64,000 nt of DNA from positions 3,280,425-3,344,424 of the forward strand of contig NZ_JAQNDM010000002.1 in assembly GCF_028368975.1 (NCBI RefSeq), read 5' to 3'. Every line of letters begins with the position of its first letter. Position 1 is the stretch's first letter. Source of the stretch: Stigmatella ashevillena. GTDB lineage: Bacteria > Myxococcota > Myxococcia > Myxococcales > Myxococcaceae. Both the position numbers and the translations under genes were made by a program. Under the pieces are notes generated by a model. It was not told the origin of the DNA. It searched no databases and saw nothing but the letters and a program-made list of their open reading frames with translations. Shown in pieces: positions 44,932 through 53,788 of this stretch.

Positions 44932-47900
44932 ATGCGTCAGGCCTTCAGTTGTATGCTGGCTGTCTTTCTGTGCTGGGCACCCGCGAGACAGGCCCGCGCG
45001 GAGCCACCCGATGCGCGGCTGATGACGGCCCAGGCAGACTTCGACGAGGCGACAAGACTCAAAGACGCGTGGAAATTTTCCGAGGCCCTCACGCGGGCTG
45101 AGCAGGCACTCGCACTTCGAGAGGCCGTGCTCGGGGACGCTCATCCCGACGTTGCATCCTGCCTGTTCCTGCTGGGTGAGCTTTATCGTCAACAAGCGGA
45201 CCTGGCCCGTGCCGAACCCCTTCTCCAGCGTGCGCTCGCCATCCGAGAGGCCGTCCTCGACAGCAGCCACCCCGACGTCGCCCAATCCCTCAACGGCCTC
45301 GCCCTCATCTATACCGACCGGGGCTTGTACAGTCAGGCCGAGCCCCTCTTGCAGCGTGCTCTCGCCATCCGGGAGGCCGTCCTCAGCAGCAACCACCCCG
45401 ACATCGCCGGCACGCTCAACAACCTCGCCAGGCTCTACCATGAACAAGGGCTATACAGCCATGCAGAGCCTCTCTATCTGCGCTCGCTTGCCATCCGGGA
45501 GGCCCCTCCCAACCGCAATCCTGTACACATCGCCCTGACACTCCACAACCTCGCTGTCCTCTATCAAGCCCAGGGGATGTACGGCCGGGCTGAACTTTCA
45601 TTACAGCGCGCACTCACCCTCATCGAGGCCAATCCCACTCCCTCCCCTCCCATGGTCGCCGCCGTCCTCAACGCCCTCGCCCTCATCTACAGGGACCAGG
45701 GGATGTACGGCCGGGCAGAGCCCCTCTTCCAGCGCGCGCTTACCTTGTGGGAAGCCTCCCTCGGCAAAAACCACTTCCACGTCGCCCTCGCACTCAACAA
45801 CCTCGCTGTCCTCTATCAAGCACAGGGGATGTACGGCCGGGCAGAGCCCCTTTTACAACGCGCGCTCGCCTTGTGGGAAGCCACACTCGGCAGCAACCAT
45901 CCCTACGTCGCCATCTCACTCAACAACCTTGCCAATCTTTACTTGGAGCAAGGATTGCACGGCCAGGCCGAGCCTCTCTTACTGCGTTCCATCACCCTCA
46001 CGGAGGCCACCCGGGGCAAGACTCACCCTGACGCTGCCGCTTCACTCAACAACCTCGCCAACCTTTACATGATGCAAGGATTGTATGGCCAAGCCGCTTC
46101 CCTCTACCGGCGCGCGCTCTCCATCCGAGAGACAACCTATGGCAAGAGTCACCTTCTCGTCGCTGACTCGCTCTCCAACCTCGCCGCCCTCTACAAAGCC
46201 CAAGGATTGTACGACCGGGCCGAGCCCCTCTACCGGCGCGCACTCGCACTCTGGGAGGCAGCCCATGCCCCGAACCACCCCTCCGTCGCTGAATCGCTGA
46301 CCGGCCTGGCTCAACTGCGTCTGGCCCAGCACCGCCTCTCCGACGCACTGCCGCTCTTCTCTCGCTCCTTCTCCGTTTCCGAGCGACGCCTGCGCCATGA
46401 GGCGCTCGACTTCTCCGAATCCCGCCTTTCCACATTCCTCGCCCATCTGCGCGCTGAGGAGCAGCGGCTCTATGCCTTGCTGCGCGCCCACCCTCAGGAC
46501 ACACGCGTACAACGCCTGGCCCTCAGCGCCGCTCTCCTGCTCAAGGGCCGCTCCGTTTCGGAGACTGCAAACATCTCCCGCACCATCTACCGCAGCTTGG
46601 GCCCCGAAGACCGCGCTGCCTTCGAGCAGCTCCGAGGCCTGCGTACCCAATTGGCTTCCCTCGCGTTCGCAAATCCTGGCGCTCTCCCCTCCAAAGCCTA
46701 TCAACAGCGCCTCCAATCCCTCACCGAGGAAGGTGACCTGCTCGAAGCGGACCTGGCCAAACGCTCCGCCCCCCTTCGCACCCTCGCCTCCCTTCCTCCT
46801 CCCGGCGAGATTGTCGACCGCGTCGCCTCCTCCCTCCCCAAGGACGCCGCGCTGGTCGAATTCATCGCCTACACCGATAGTTCCCCCGTTGCTACACCCG
46901 GGATACCTCCCGCCAAGAGGGGCAGCCACGTGCGCTACCTGGCCCTGGTGCTCTTTCCCGACGCCTCCTTCCGCGCCGTGGACCTTGGCCCCGCTTCTCC
47001 CATCGACCAGGCCGCCTCTCGCCTTCGCGATGCTCTGGCCGAGCGTGAAGCCTCCTTCCCATCCACTGCCCAGGAACTCTACCGACGCGCCTTCCTGCCC
47101 CTGCTTCCCCTGCTGGGCTCCACCCGCCGCCTTTTCCTGTCTCCCGACGGCCAGTTGGGCCTCGTCCCCTTCTCCGCACTTCACGACGGCCAGGGCTTCC
47201 TCCTGGACTCCTTTGACTTCATCTACCTCACCTCGGGCCGTGAGCTGCTGCCTCGAGCCCTGGACAGCACTCCTGCCTCCTCTGTCTTCGTCCTCGCCGA
47301 CCCCGACTTCACCGCCTCCGTGTCTCCCAGCGCACTGCCTTCTGCCCCTCTCGCGCCTCCCTCAAACTCTCTGGAGCGCTTCTTCTCTCTCCCACGCCCG
47401 GGCCTGACCCGAAGCGACTGGGTCCCCCTCCCGGGCACACGTCGGGAGGCTCAAAGCATTCAGCGACTGTTGCCCCAGGCTCAGCTGTTCCTGGGCCCTG
47501 AGGCCTCCAAGGAAAAACTTCTGAACCTGCCGACGCCGGGCATTCTCCACCTGGCCACCCATGGCTTCTTCCTGGGCAGTGCCCCCTCCTCCCCAGACTC
47601 CCGGGGCACCGTCTTCGTTGATTCCCTGGGCGGCGCCCCTTCGCCTCAACAGGAGCCTCTGCTCAACTCCGGCCTCGTCCTGGCCGGCGCTCATGCCCCG
47701 ACCCCTGACTTCCCCTCTTCTCCTCTCGAAGACACCCTGGTCACGGCGCTGGAACTGGCAGGGCTCAACCTATGGGGCACCCAGCTCGTCGTCCTGTCTG
47801 CCTGCGACACCGGACGGGGCGAAGTCCACGTCGGTCAGGGCGTCTATGGCCTGCGCCGCGCTCTGGTGGCAGCGGGGGCGGAAACCCTGCTCGTGAGCCT

Positions 47901-48111
47901 GTGGAAGGTGAATGACAACTCCACGCACCTGCTCATGGACCTCTACTACCGCAACCTCTTGGAGGGCCAGGGCCGCGCCTCCGCACTGCGCAAGGCCATG
48001 CTCGCTGTGCGCGAGACCCATCCCCACCCGCATGCCTGGGCCCCCTTCATCGCCCTGGGCAGCGATGCGCCCCTGCGAGCCATCTCTCCCGTGCAGCACA
48101 CGCCAGAGTAA
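44932..48111 (+). CDS. Secreted TPR-CHAT protein (caspase-like protease domain)
   Basis: 1059 residues from ATG 44932, with GGGGGAAGAG just upstream; an earlier TTG in frame is unlikely. Signal peptide about 1-23 (ending ARQARA-E). Residues about 30-480 hold ten or so tetratricopeptide repeats of the 42-residue type, each close to 'A-x-x-L-N-N-L-A-x-L-Y-x-x-Q-G-x-Y-x-x-A-E-P-L-(L/Y)-x-R-A-L-x-(I/L)', encoded by recognisable 126-base tandem units (45118-46300). Residues about 640-1050 form a CHAT domain with the caspase-type dyad: His 877 in HLATHGFF and Cys 958 in LSACDTGRG. Such proteins are putative cysteine proteases with TPR substrate or partner recognition. Role here unknown; an attC-like site follows 76 bases downstream. 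Confidence 0.88.
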   Translation: MRQAFSCMLAVFLCWAPARQARAEPPDARLMTAQADFDEATRLKDAWKFSEALTRAEQALALREAVLGDAHPDVASCLFLLGELYRQQADLARAEPLLQRALAIREAVLDSSHPDVAQSLNGLALIYTDRGLYSQAEPLLQRALAIREAVLSSNHPDIAGTLNNLARLYHEQGLYSHAEPLYLRSLAIREAPPNRNPVHIALTLHNLAVLYQAQGMYGRAELSLQRALTLIEANPTPSPPMVAAVLNALALIYRDQGMYGRAEPLFQRALTLWEASLGKNHFHVALALNNLAVLYQAQGMYGRAEPLLQRALALWEATLGSNHPYVAISLNNLANLYLEQGLHGQAEPLLLRSITLTEATRGKTHPDAAASLNNLANLYMMQGLYGQAASLYRRALSIRETTYGKSHLLVADSLSNLAALYKAQGLYDRAEPLYRRALALWEAAHAPNHPSVAESLTGLAQLRLAQHRLSDALPLFSRSFSVSERRLRHEALDFSESRLSTFLAHLRAEEQRLYALLRAHPQDTRVQRLALSAALLLKGRSVSETANISRTIYRSLGPEDRAAFEQLRGLRTQLASLAFANPGALPSKAYQQRLQSLTEEGDLLEADLAKRSAPLRTLASLPPPGEIVDRVASSLPKDAALVEFIAYTDSSPVATPGIPPAKRGSHVRYLALVLFPDASFRAVDLGPASPIDQAASRLRDALAEREASFPSTAQELYRRAFLPLLPLLGSTRRLFLSPDGQLGLVPFSALHDGQGFLLDSFDFIYLTSGRELLPRALDSTPASSVFVLADPDFTASVSPSALPSAPLAPPSNSLERFFSLPRPGLTRSDWVPLPGTRREAQSIQRLLPQAQLFLGPEASKEKLLNLPTPGILHLATHGFFLGSAPSSPDSRGTVFVDSLGGAPSPQQEPLLNSGLVLAGAHAPTPDFPSSPLEDTLVTALELAGLNLWGTQLVVLSACDTGRGEVHVGQGVYGLRRALVAAGAETLLVSLWKVNDNSTHLLMDLYYRNLLEGQGRASALRKAMLAVRETHPHPHAWAPFIALGSDAPLRAISPVQHTPE

Positions 48112-48186
48112 CCGGCTCGCTCGACGGAAGGCCGCATCGGAGAGGAGCTGCCAGACGGCGCGGCTTCCCTCGAACGGCCCTAGAAC

Positions 48187-48256
48187 GCCTAACAAAAAGC
48201 CCTTCGGAGGGGAAGTTCCCCTCAGGAGAAGGCTACAGACCTTACATTTGTTAGGC
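48187..48256. other. Integron attC-like recombination site 1
   Basis: 70-bp imperfect inverted repeat. It opens with GCCTAAC, which fits the attC R'' consensus RYYYAAC, and closes with GTTAGGC, which fits R' GTTRRRY. The outer arms CGCCTAACAAA and TTTGTTAGGCG are fully complementary. Inside lies a second imperfect stem (AGCCCTTC...GGGGAA against TTCCCC...GAAGGCT). Length is within the attC range. Confidence 0.75.
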
Positions 48257-48335
48257 GCTCAAGTCATGGCTATCAGGTGATGCTGAACATTTGAGTAGGA
48301 TTCAGATCGCCGGAAGCCCATGTTATGCTTTGGCC

Positions 48336-48638
48336 ATGAACCTTCCTGGCGCTGGTCTTGAGTGTAAGCATTGCAAGCAAACTCTTCGGAAAGGCGTGAG
48401 CAGCCCACTTGGCAAGTACAAGGCTTGCCCGAACTGCTCTGGAAATACACTAAAGGAACATGCCTTTCGGAAATTGGGTGAGTTCGGTGTGACCGTCCAC
48501 CGTGTCACCGCGAATGCTCCGGATGGTATCCACAGCTGGTGTGAAGGATGCCGCGCTTTAAAAGAGGAGGATCAGGGGTACCCACCCAATGGTACGCCTT
48601 ACACGCTTTGCAGTGAAGTGGCCACAAAAGAACCTTGA
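48336..48638 (+). CDS. Small zinc-ribbon-like protein in the cassette
   Basis: 100 residues from ATG 48336; an ORF extension to 48291 is possible. Three CxxC pairs (CKHC 10-13, CPNC 31-34, CEGC 69-72) suggest one zinc-ribbon and a further metal site. I recognise no family. No membrane segment. Base composition and codon use (for example many A/T-ending codons such as AAA, ACT, TCT) differ from the surrounding genes, consistent with recent transfer. The stop lies 71 bases before the methyltransferase start. Confidence 0.6.
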   Translation: MNLPGAGLECKHCKQTLRKGVSSPLGKYKACPNCSGNTLKEHAFRKLGEFGVTVHRVTANAPDGIHSWCEGCRALKEEDQGYPPNGTPYTLCSEVATKEP

Positions 48639-48709
48639 TACTGTCGTCACCACGCCATCTCGAAAAAGTGCAAGAAGTAGCGGTGAATGTGCTGGGATGC
48701 GCCCCGCAC

Positions 48710-49357
48710 ATGAGCTCTACAAATCGAGGGGCTGGGCGAACCGGCTTCGACGAATACCCGACCCCGGCGTGGGCGGTGCGACGGCTGATGGAGGCGGTCC
48801 ACTTCAAGGGAGGGCACTGGCTGGAGCCTTGCGCGGGCGAGGGAGCCATCATATCGACCATCGACCGGGCCGATGTGCAGTGGACAGCGGTAGAGATCCA
48901 GCAGCGGTTCGAGCCCCTCCTCAGGAAACTCCCGAGGATCGAGTCGATCAAGATCGGTGATTTCATGGACTACCGGCCGCCAGCGACGCTGCATTCGAAA
49001 AGGCCGTTCAACGCGGTCGTCACCAATCCTCCCTATCTGGACGCGATGGAATTCGTAGCGCACTGCCTGGAACTGTCCACCCATGTGGCTATGCTACTGC
49101 GTCTCAACTTCCTGGCTTCGAACAAGCGGAATACATTCATGCGGGAGCATTGTCCGGACGTTTATGTGCTGCCTGACCGCCCTTCCTTCACCGGAAAGGG
49201 GACCGACAGCATCGAATATGCGTGGTTTGTCTGGGACTCAGGAGCGAGAAGGACCGCTGGCAGGCTCCAGGTTCTCCCGCCCACCGCGCCAGCCGATCGA
49301 AGGCGCGTTAGGGAAGATGCTGAGCGGCCAAACCGAAAGGCATCTGGCAATGCTTGA
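48710..49357 (+). CDS. Adenine-specific DNA methyltransferase-like protein in the cassette
   Basis: 215 residues from ATG 48710 (a GTG at 48683 would add 9). WLEPCAGEGAIIS (about 37-49) is the SAM-binding motif I and TNPPYLDAMEFV (about 105-116) contains the NPPY catalytic motif IV of N6-adenine methyltransferases. DEYPTPAWAVRRLMEAV at the start is typical of the small phage- and plasmid-borne members. No target-recognition domain is visible and no restriction nuclease gene is adjacent, so it is an orphan enzyme. Position between two attC-like sites makes it cassette cargo. Confidence 0.82.
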   Translation: MSSTNRGAGRTGFDEYPTPAWAVRRLMEAVHFKGGHWLEPCAGEGAIISTIDRADVQWTAVEIQQRFEPLLRKLPRIESIKIGDFMDYRPPATLHSKRPFNAVVTNPPYLDAMEFVAHCLELSTHVAMLLRLNFLASNKRNTFMREHCPDVYVLPDRPSFTGKGTDSIEYAWFVWDSGARRTAGRLQVLPPTAPADRRRVREDAERPNRKASGNA

Positions 49358-49359
49358 GC

Positions 49360-49430
49360 GCCTAACAAAAGTAAGGACTGGACCGATCTCCCCAGGGGAC
49401 AGACCCCTTCAAACCTGACTTTTGTTAGGT
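49360..49430. other. Integron attC-like recombination site 2
   Basis: 71-bp imperfect inverted repeat opening with GCCTAAC (RYYYAAC) and closing with GTTAGGT (GTTRRRY). The outer arms CCTAACAAAAGTAAGG (49361-49376) and CCTGACTTTTGTTAGG (49414-49429) pair at 15 of 16 positions. It starts 3 bases after the methyltransferase stop and ends 5 bases before the stop codon of the opposite-strand DUF4215 gene. Confidence 0.78.
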
Positions 49431-49434
49431 GCTC

Positions 49435-51240
49435 TTAGCCAATGCGCAGCTTGTAGGTGTTGCTGCACAGGTCGTTGTTGTCGGTGTTCCCGTCGTCACA
49501 GCTCTCCCCGTACGCCTCCTGCACGATGCCATCACCGCACCGCAGGCCCCAGATGCACCCAGGCGCGCACTGCCCGTAGCCACCCGGGTTCGTCCCGGTG
49601 TCGCACTCCTCGGGCGGCTGCACCTGGCCGTCTCCGCAGTTTCTCTTGCACTCGGTCCGCCGGGTGGTGAAGTTGCTCAGGGTGAGCTTGTAGTTGGACT
49701 GGGTGGTGCGGCGCTCGGCCTGGAAGACGATGGCCTCGTAGATGCCGCCCTTCCTCAGGTTGTACCTCGCGGCGGCCGAAGCCGGGCTGAGGTCCACCGT
49801 TCCACTCAGTTCCGAGTGAACCCCCCCGAGGTCCAACGCGAGCTGCTTGTTGATGAAGACCCACACGTCATCGTCGCCAGTGAACGAGAGCTTCTCGACG
49901 CCCTTGTACTCGAACCAGTATCGGCTCTCACTGGTGAAGCTGAAGTTGTGTCCCCCGTTTCGCACGGGCTCGTCCCCCGTCGCCACCCACCCCTTGTTAT
50001 CCAACGGGAAGAAGTTGCTGTTGGAGTACACGTAGTTGCCCGTCGGCTGGCCCTAGCCGTTCTTCTTCTGGATCAGCATCAGCGTTTCGACGAGGGTCTT
50101 GCTCTTCGCCGAGTCTCTGTACCAATGATCAAAGTAGGTCTTGCCGTGGGTGGTGGTACTCGGCTGGCCCTCCTTCGCGTACTCGGGCTTCTGATCCACG
50201 CCCAGCGTGGCCTTGACAATCCCTGTCTCAGCACCGGCCGTGGAATTCTCGAAGTCGATGTGCCTCAGGGCATTGGGCTGGTCGTTGCCGATGAAGTCGC
50301 GGTAGACCGCCGGGATCTCCACCTTCGGAGGAGGCTCGGTCTCGAGCTGCTGGCACTGGAAGCCTGGCTCCAGCTTGCACTGCGACGAGCACCCGTCGTT
50401 GTCGCGCACGTTGCCGTCGTCGCACTCCTCCGTGCTGCCCGGCAGAATCACGTTGTCTCCGCAGATCGCCGTGCAGTAGCCGTTGGAGCACACGGGCTCG
50501 CGCCTGCACAGCGGCGAGCACCCATCGCCCATGTCGTTGTTGCCATCATCGCACTGCTCGGGGCCCTCCACCTTCGCATCACCGCACGTGGTGCGCGAGC
50601 ACACCTGGCCCGGCGTCGGGCACTTGAACCCCTCTTCCAGACGGCACGTCACGCTGCACCCATCTCCCGCCGCAGGGTTGCCATCATCGCACTCCTCGTC
50701 GCCCGCGATGATGCTGTCGCCGCACTGGGCCGCCTGGCAGTTTCCCGTACTCGGACAATTCCACCCGTTCTCCACCATGCACGTGGCGCTGCACCCGTCC
50801 CCGGACTGGGCGTTGAAATCGTCACACGACTCCTTCGCCCCGCGCACGCCGTCGCCGCACACGTTGCGCACGCACAGCTGCCCCGGCGTCCGGCAAAGCC
50901 ACCCGTTCTCATCGGTCTCGATCGAGCAGGTCGACGAGCATCCATCCCCATCGTTCGCATTGCTGTCGTCGCACGTCTCCCCAGCCTGGAGTGTGCCGTT
51001 GCCGCAATCCCTGGGAATCTCGGGGCCGCCTCCATCGGTGCCTCCATCCGTCGAGGCATCCGGCAGGTCGGGGCTGCCTCCGTCGGTGCCTCCATCCGTC
51101 GAGGCATCCGGCAGGTCAGGGCCGCCTCCGCCCCCGTCGGGTGTGCGCTCCACGGTGTCGCTGCCGCAGGCAGCGAGCACGAGCAGAATGGAAAGGGCTA
51201 CAATCCGAGAGTGTCTGGACGAATATTGAGCATCGGACAT
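49435..51240 (-). pseudogene. DUF4215/fibro-slime lipoprotein gene with an in-frame TAG
   Basis: Read as one frame, this is a 600-residue lipoprotein interrupted by a TAG at 50053-50055 (codon 396). The start is ATG 51240; lipobox VLAAC (Cys about 25). A Gly/Asp/Ser-rich linker with a duplicated 16-residue unit follows. Five or six DUF4215-type units (C-G-D-G...E-x-C-D-D-G-N...D-G-C-S) cover about residues 60-310, then a fibro-slime domain begins (IPAVYRDFIGND, FDHWYRD). The TAG falls inside this domain: after it, the same frame continues with the expected YSNSNFFPLD, GDDDVWVFINKQLALDLGGVH and another DUF4215 unit up to 49435. So the gene carries a single nonsense change, or needs readthrough. 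Product if intact: surface lipoprotein, probably adhesive. Confidence 0.85.
51025..51120 (-). repeat. Two tandem 48-base units in the lipoprotein linker
   Basis: Units 51025-51072 and 51073-51120 are identical at 45 of 48 positions and encode the repeated PDLPDASTDGGTDGG linker directly after the lipidated Cys. In-frame length changes here would alter the spacer between membrane and folded domains. Confidence 0.85.
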
Positions 51241-51441
51241 ACGGCATCGTCCCGGCCACACGACAGCGTGTCAATGAGAAGGGCGCGAAGCAGTCGTATG
51301 TGTTGTGCATTCAAGACCCAGCGGATGCCCCTCCTCCACGAAGCGCATTCCGCGACTGATTGGGGCCGGGCTGCTGCTCAGCACCTTCGCGTTGGACGTC
51401 TTCGCCTGTCCCGCCCTGGTGGCCCCAGCCTGGGCACTGGG

Positions 51442-53466
51442 TCAGTCCGTGGGGACGAGGGTCCAGTTCTGATCAGGCGCGTTGATATCGGCGTAGATGA
51501 TCGTGTCGGTGTTGTTCGCGGTACCCGCCCGGAGCACCGACAGTGCACGGCCGCTGCGCTGGTTGATCAGTTTCTTGAAACCTGGCGAGGCGTCGCTGAG
51601 GGTCCAACTCTGGTCGGTCGCTCCCATGTCATCATAGATGATGGTAGGCGTAGAATCCGCCGTACCTCCCGCTTCCACAGAGAGCGCCTTGCCACTCTTG
51701 CGGTTGATCAATTTGTAGCGTCCACCGCCCGCGTCGAGGACTTGCCAGTACTGGTCGACGGCGGAAACCCAGTCCCAGATGATGGTGTGGGTGCCATTCG
51801 CAGTGCCAGCCGTGTGGACGGACAGAGAGCGGCCACTGTGGTTGTCCACGAGGCGATAGTACTTCGCGGGATCGATGGGCGCGTCGACCGAGACATTGTC
51901 GAAGGCGGCCTGGCCAACAGGCGTTGTCGTCTGTAGCCCGGCATAACTCACCGAGGGGCGCAGGGAGGTATCGGTGACGGAGGCCACCAGGATGTTGTTG
52001 TCGTATAACTCGATGGAAGTGCCCTTGAGCACCAAATTGAGGCGATACGCCGTGTTGGCCTGGATATCCGAAGCCACCCCCACGCCGACGAGCTTGGTGT
52101 TGACGCCGTTCACCAATTTCCCAATCGCGTACTTGTTTCCCCACGACGCGATGCCCGCGTAGTAATAATTGCCACGATTGGTATAGCGTCCCATGAGGAC
52201 GTTGTCGCGGTCGTTGACACTGCTGCTCAGAGGGGTGATCTCGGCGGACACGGCGTAGTCAGCAGAAGGGATGCGCACGTTGCCTTGCAGCGTTTGAGGA
52301 CGTGCGGCCGTCGCGTTGCCGAGAGAGCGTGCCTGGCCATTCACCACCGAGAAGGACGCGCCGTTGGGGATGTCCGCGCCTTGAAGCATCGCCCATTTCG
52401 CGGGATCGATGATCGGCAGGCTGCTGCTCCACGTGGCGAGGTTGACGGTCTCGTTCCATCCAGGACGGTTGTTTTTCGTATTGTAATAGATGTACTCCGT
52501 GCCGCCCACGTCCACGATGAACTGCCGGTAGATCATGCTGTCCTCGGGGCCTTCCACGACGCCGAGATCGAGGGTCATGGCCGAGCGGCTCAACCGCCAG
52601 ACGATTCCGTCCGGTGACGTCAGCCGGCCGCCACGCGACGGATAGTCCGCCTGCCATCCGACGACGGTCATCTGGTAGGAACCGTCAGGCATCTTGCGCA
52701 CGTTCGGGCCACCAATGCCGAGGCTTGCCCAGCCCCCATCGCTCATGGGACCCACCAGCGGGTTGGCGGACGACTTCGTCCAAGGCCCCCGCGGGTTCGT
52801 CGCGGTGGCATAACAGATGAACTCAGGCTCGCCACCTGCGGACGCGATCTTGCCCGCCGTGTACCACACCTTCCACAGGTTGGCCTGAGCGTCGTACATG
52901 AGCGATGAGTTGTAGATGTAATTGTCCTCCCATGCGGCGGTCGGCACCAACACGGCGCCGAACTTCGTCCAGGGGCCCGCGGGGTTCGTGGCCTCGGCGT
53001 AATGCACACGCCCGATCCCGTCGCTGCCCTGGCCGAAGTACGTCATGTGCCAGATGCCGCCCCGATAGACGACGCTCGGTTGGTTCAGGGCCTGCCTTTC
53101 CGTGTCCAGCGTCTGAGAGATCACCGCATTCGGGGTCTTGACCCACGTGCGCCCGTCTTGACTCGTCGCATAACCGATGTTCGTCAACGAGCCGTACCAC
53201 ATCTTGAAAAGAGGACCGCCCCCTTGGTTGTAAACAAGGGTGGGATCCTGCATGAGGCTGCTCTCCCACGGCAGGCTTTGCGCCATCACGACGCCCTGCC
53301 GGTTCCAGCCCGCGACGTTGCCGAAGCTGTCCTTCATGACGTTGACGTCATAGCGAGGCGGCGCGGCATGGGCCGCAGGTGTCGCCCCCCCCGCCCCCCA
53401 GGCGATGACCCACATGGAACTCACTGTGTACGGAGTTCTCAACCATGTTCCCAAGCGTGAACGCAC
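51442..53466 (-). CDS. Secreted beta-propeller (GH43/GH117-like) protein with ricin-type lectin domain
   Basis: 674 residues with a signal peptide near residues 12-34 (ending TPAAHA-AP). Residues about 40-365 carry five repeats ending in motifs such as LFKMWYGSLT-NIGYATSQDG, IWHMTYFG, LWKVWYTAG, SYQMTVVGW and YIYYNTKNN, the pattern of five-bladed GH43/GH117/GH130-type propellers. About 370-535 is a LamG-like sandwich. About 540-674 is a ricin-B-type beta-trefoil: three repeats with (K/R)S-GKALSV, QYW-QV/DQSWTL and NLQ-W-like ends. It probably binds and cleaves extracellular polysaccharide; catalytic residues cannot be assigned with certainty. Divergent from the Cys-rich peptide gene at 53637 with a 170-base gap. 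Confidence 0.8.
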   Translation of the reverse strand: MRSRLGTWLRTPYTVSSMWVIAWGAGGATPAAHAAPPRYDVNVMKDSFGNVAGWNRQGVVMAQSLPWESSLMQDPTLVYNQGGGPLFKMWYGSLTNIGYATSQDGRTWVKTPNAVISQTLDTERQALNQPSVVYRGGIWHMTYFGQGSDGIGRVHYAEATNPAGPWTKFGAVLVPTAAWEDNYIYNSSLMYDAQANLWKVWYTAGKIASAGGEPEFICYATATNPRGPWTKSSANPLVGPMSDGGWASLGIGGPNVRKMPDGSYQMTVVGWQADYPSRGGRLTSPDGIVWRLSRSAMTLDLGVVEGPEDSMIYRQFIVDVGGTEYIYYNTKNNRPGWNETVNLATWSSSLPIIDPAKWAMLQGADIPNGASFSVVNGQARSLGNATAARPQTLQGNVRIPSADYAVSAEITPLSSSVNDRDNVLMGRYTNRGNYYYAGIASWGNKYAIGKLVNGVNTKLVGVGVASDIQANTAYRLNLVLKGTSIELYDNNILVASVTDTSLRPSVSYAGLQTTTPVGQAAFDNVSVDAPIDPAKYYRLVDNHSGRSLSVHTAGTANGTHTIIWDWVSAVDQYWQVLDAGGGRYKLINRKSGKALSVEAGGTADSTPTIIYDDMGATDQSWTLSDASPGFKKLINQRSGRALSVLRAGTANNTDTIIYADINAPDQNWTLVPTD

Positions 53467-53575
53467 GAATCCCTCACAGTCCAGCCTGACTGTTTTTCCC
53501 TTTATTTCTGGACTATGAAATCATGCTTGGTGTGATGTCAATTGACCCTCGAACGACCTGCCGACGCACGATGCG

Positions 53576-53605
53576 TTGACCCAGGGTTCACTCTTGGTTC
53601 ATAAT
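53576..53605 (+). promoter_or_regulatory. Sigma70-like promoter of the second Cys-rich peptide gene
   Basis: TTGACC (53576-53581), an 18-base spacer and CATAAT (53600-53605), ending 31 bases before the ATG. Both boxes match the housekeeping consensus at five of six positions, rare in a genome this GC-rich. Confidence 0.65.
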
Positions 53606-53636
53606 TTATTCACTCCCATTCCCAAGGAGCAGCGCC

Positions 53637-53771
53637 ATGAACACGAAGCCCAAGCTGAAGAAGTTCGCGATCCGCGAAGTTGAGACCGTCAAGACCACGG
53701 CTTCTTTCTACGAGTGCCGTGTTTGCTTGCCCTTGTGTGAACTGTTCCCTGACCTGCCCCAGACGAACTAG
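53637..53771 (+). CDS. Short Cys-containing peptide, RiPP-precursor-like
   Basis: 44-residue ORF from ATG 53637 with a good Shine-Dalgarno (AAGGAG, 53624-53629, 7-base spacer) and a sigma70-like promoter. The N-terminal part is basic then helical (KLKKFAIREVETVKTTAS), a typical leader; the C-terminal part has three cysteines in ECRVCLPLCELF followed by PDLPQTN. It is too short for the usual gene finders. An 11-bp hairpin with a T-run follows at 53789, then a PqqD-like/M50 protease gene. Layout and context support a precursor of a ribosomally synthesised, modified peptide; the modification is not evident because no standard modifying enzyme lies adjacent. Confidence 0.7.
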   Translation: MNTKPKLKKFAIREVETVKTTASFYECRVCLPLCELFPDLPQTN

Positions 53772-53788
53772 TCCCTCTTTTGGCATGT

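Larger units (their letters stand above)
48251..49424 (+). mobile_element. Putative integron gene cassette carrying two genes
   Basis: Cassette limits are taken from the expected cut after the G of GTTRRRY in each attC-like site. It carries a zinc-ribbon-like ORF (48336-48638) and an adenine methyltransferase-like gene (48710-49357), both in the orientation normal for cassettes, with the last stop codon 2 bases before the second attC. The stretch 48260-48710 looks lower in G+C than its surroundings. No integrase gene, attI site or further attC was seen in the window, so this looks like a stranded attC pair. Confidence 0.65.

Noticed and set aside
45118-46300. Tandem DNA repeats as a satellite or CRISPR-like element
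   Set aside because: The 126-base periodicity is explained by the encoded 42-residue TPR units.
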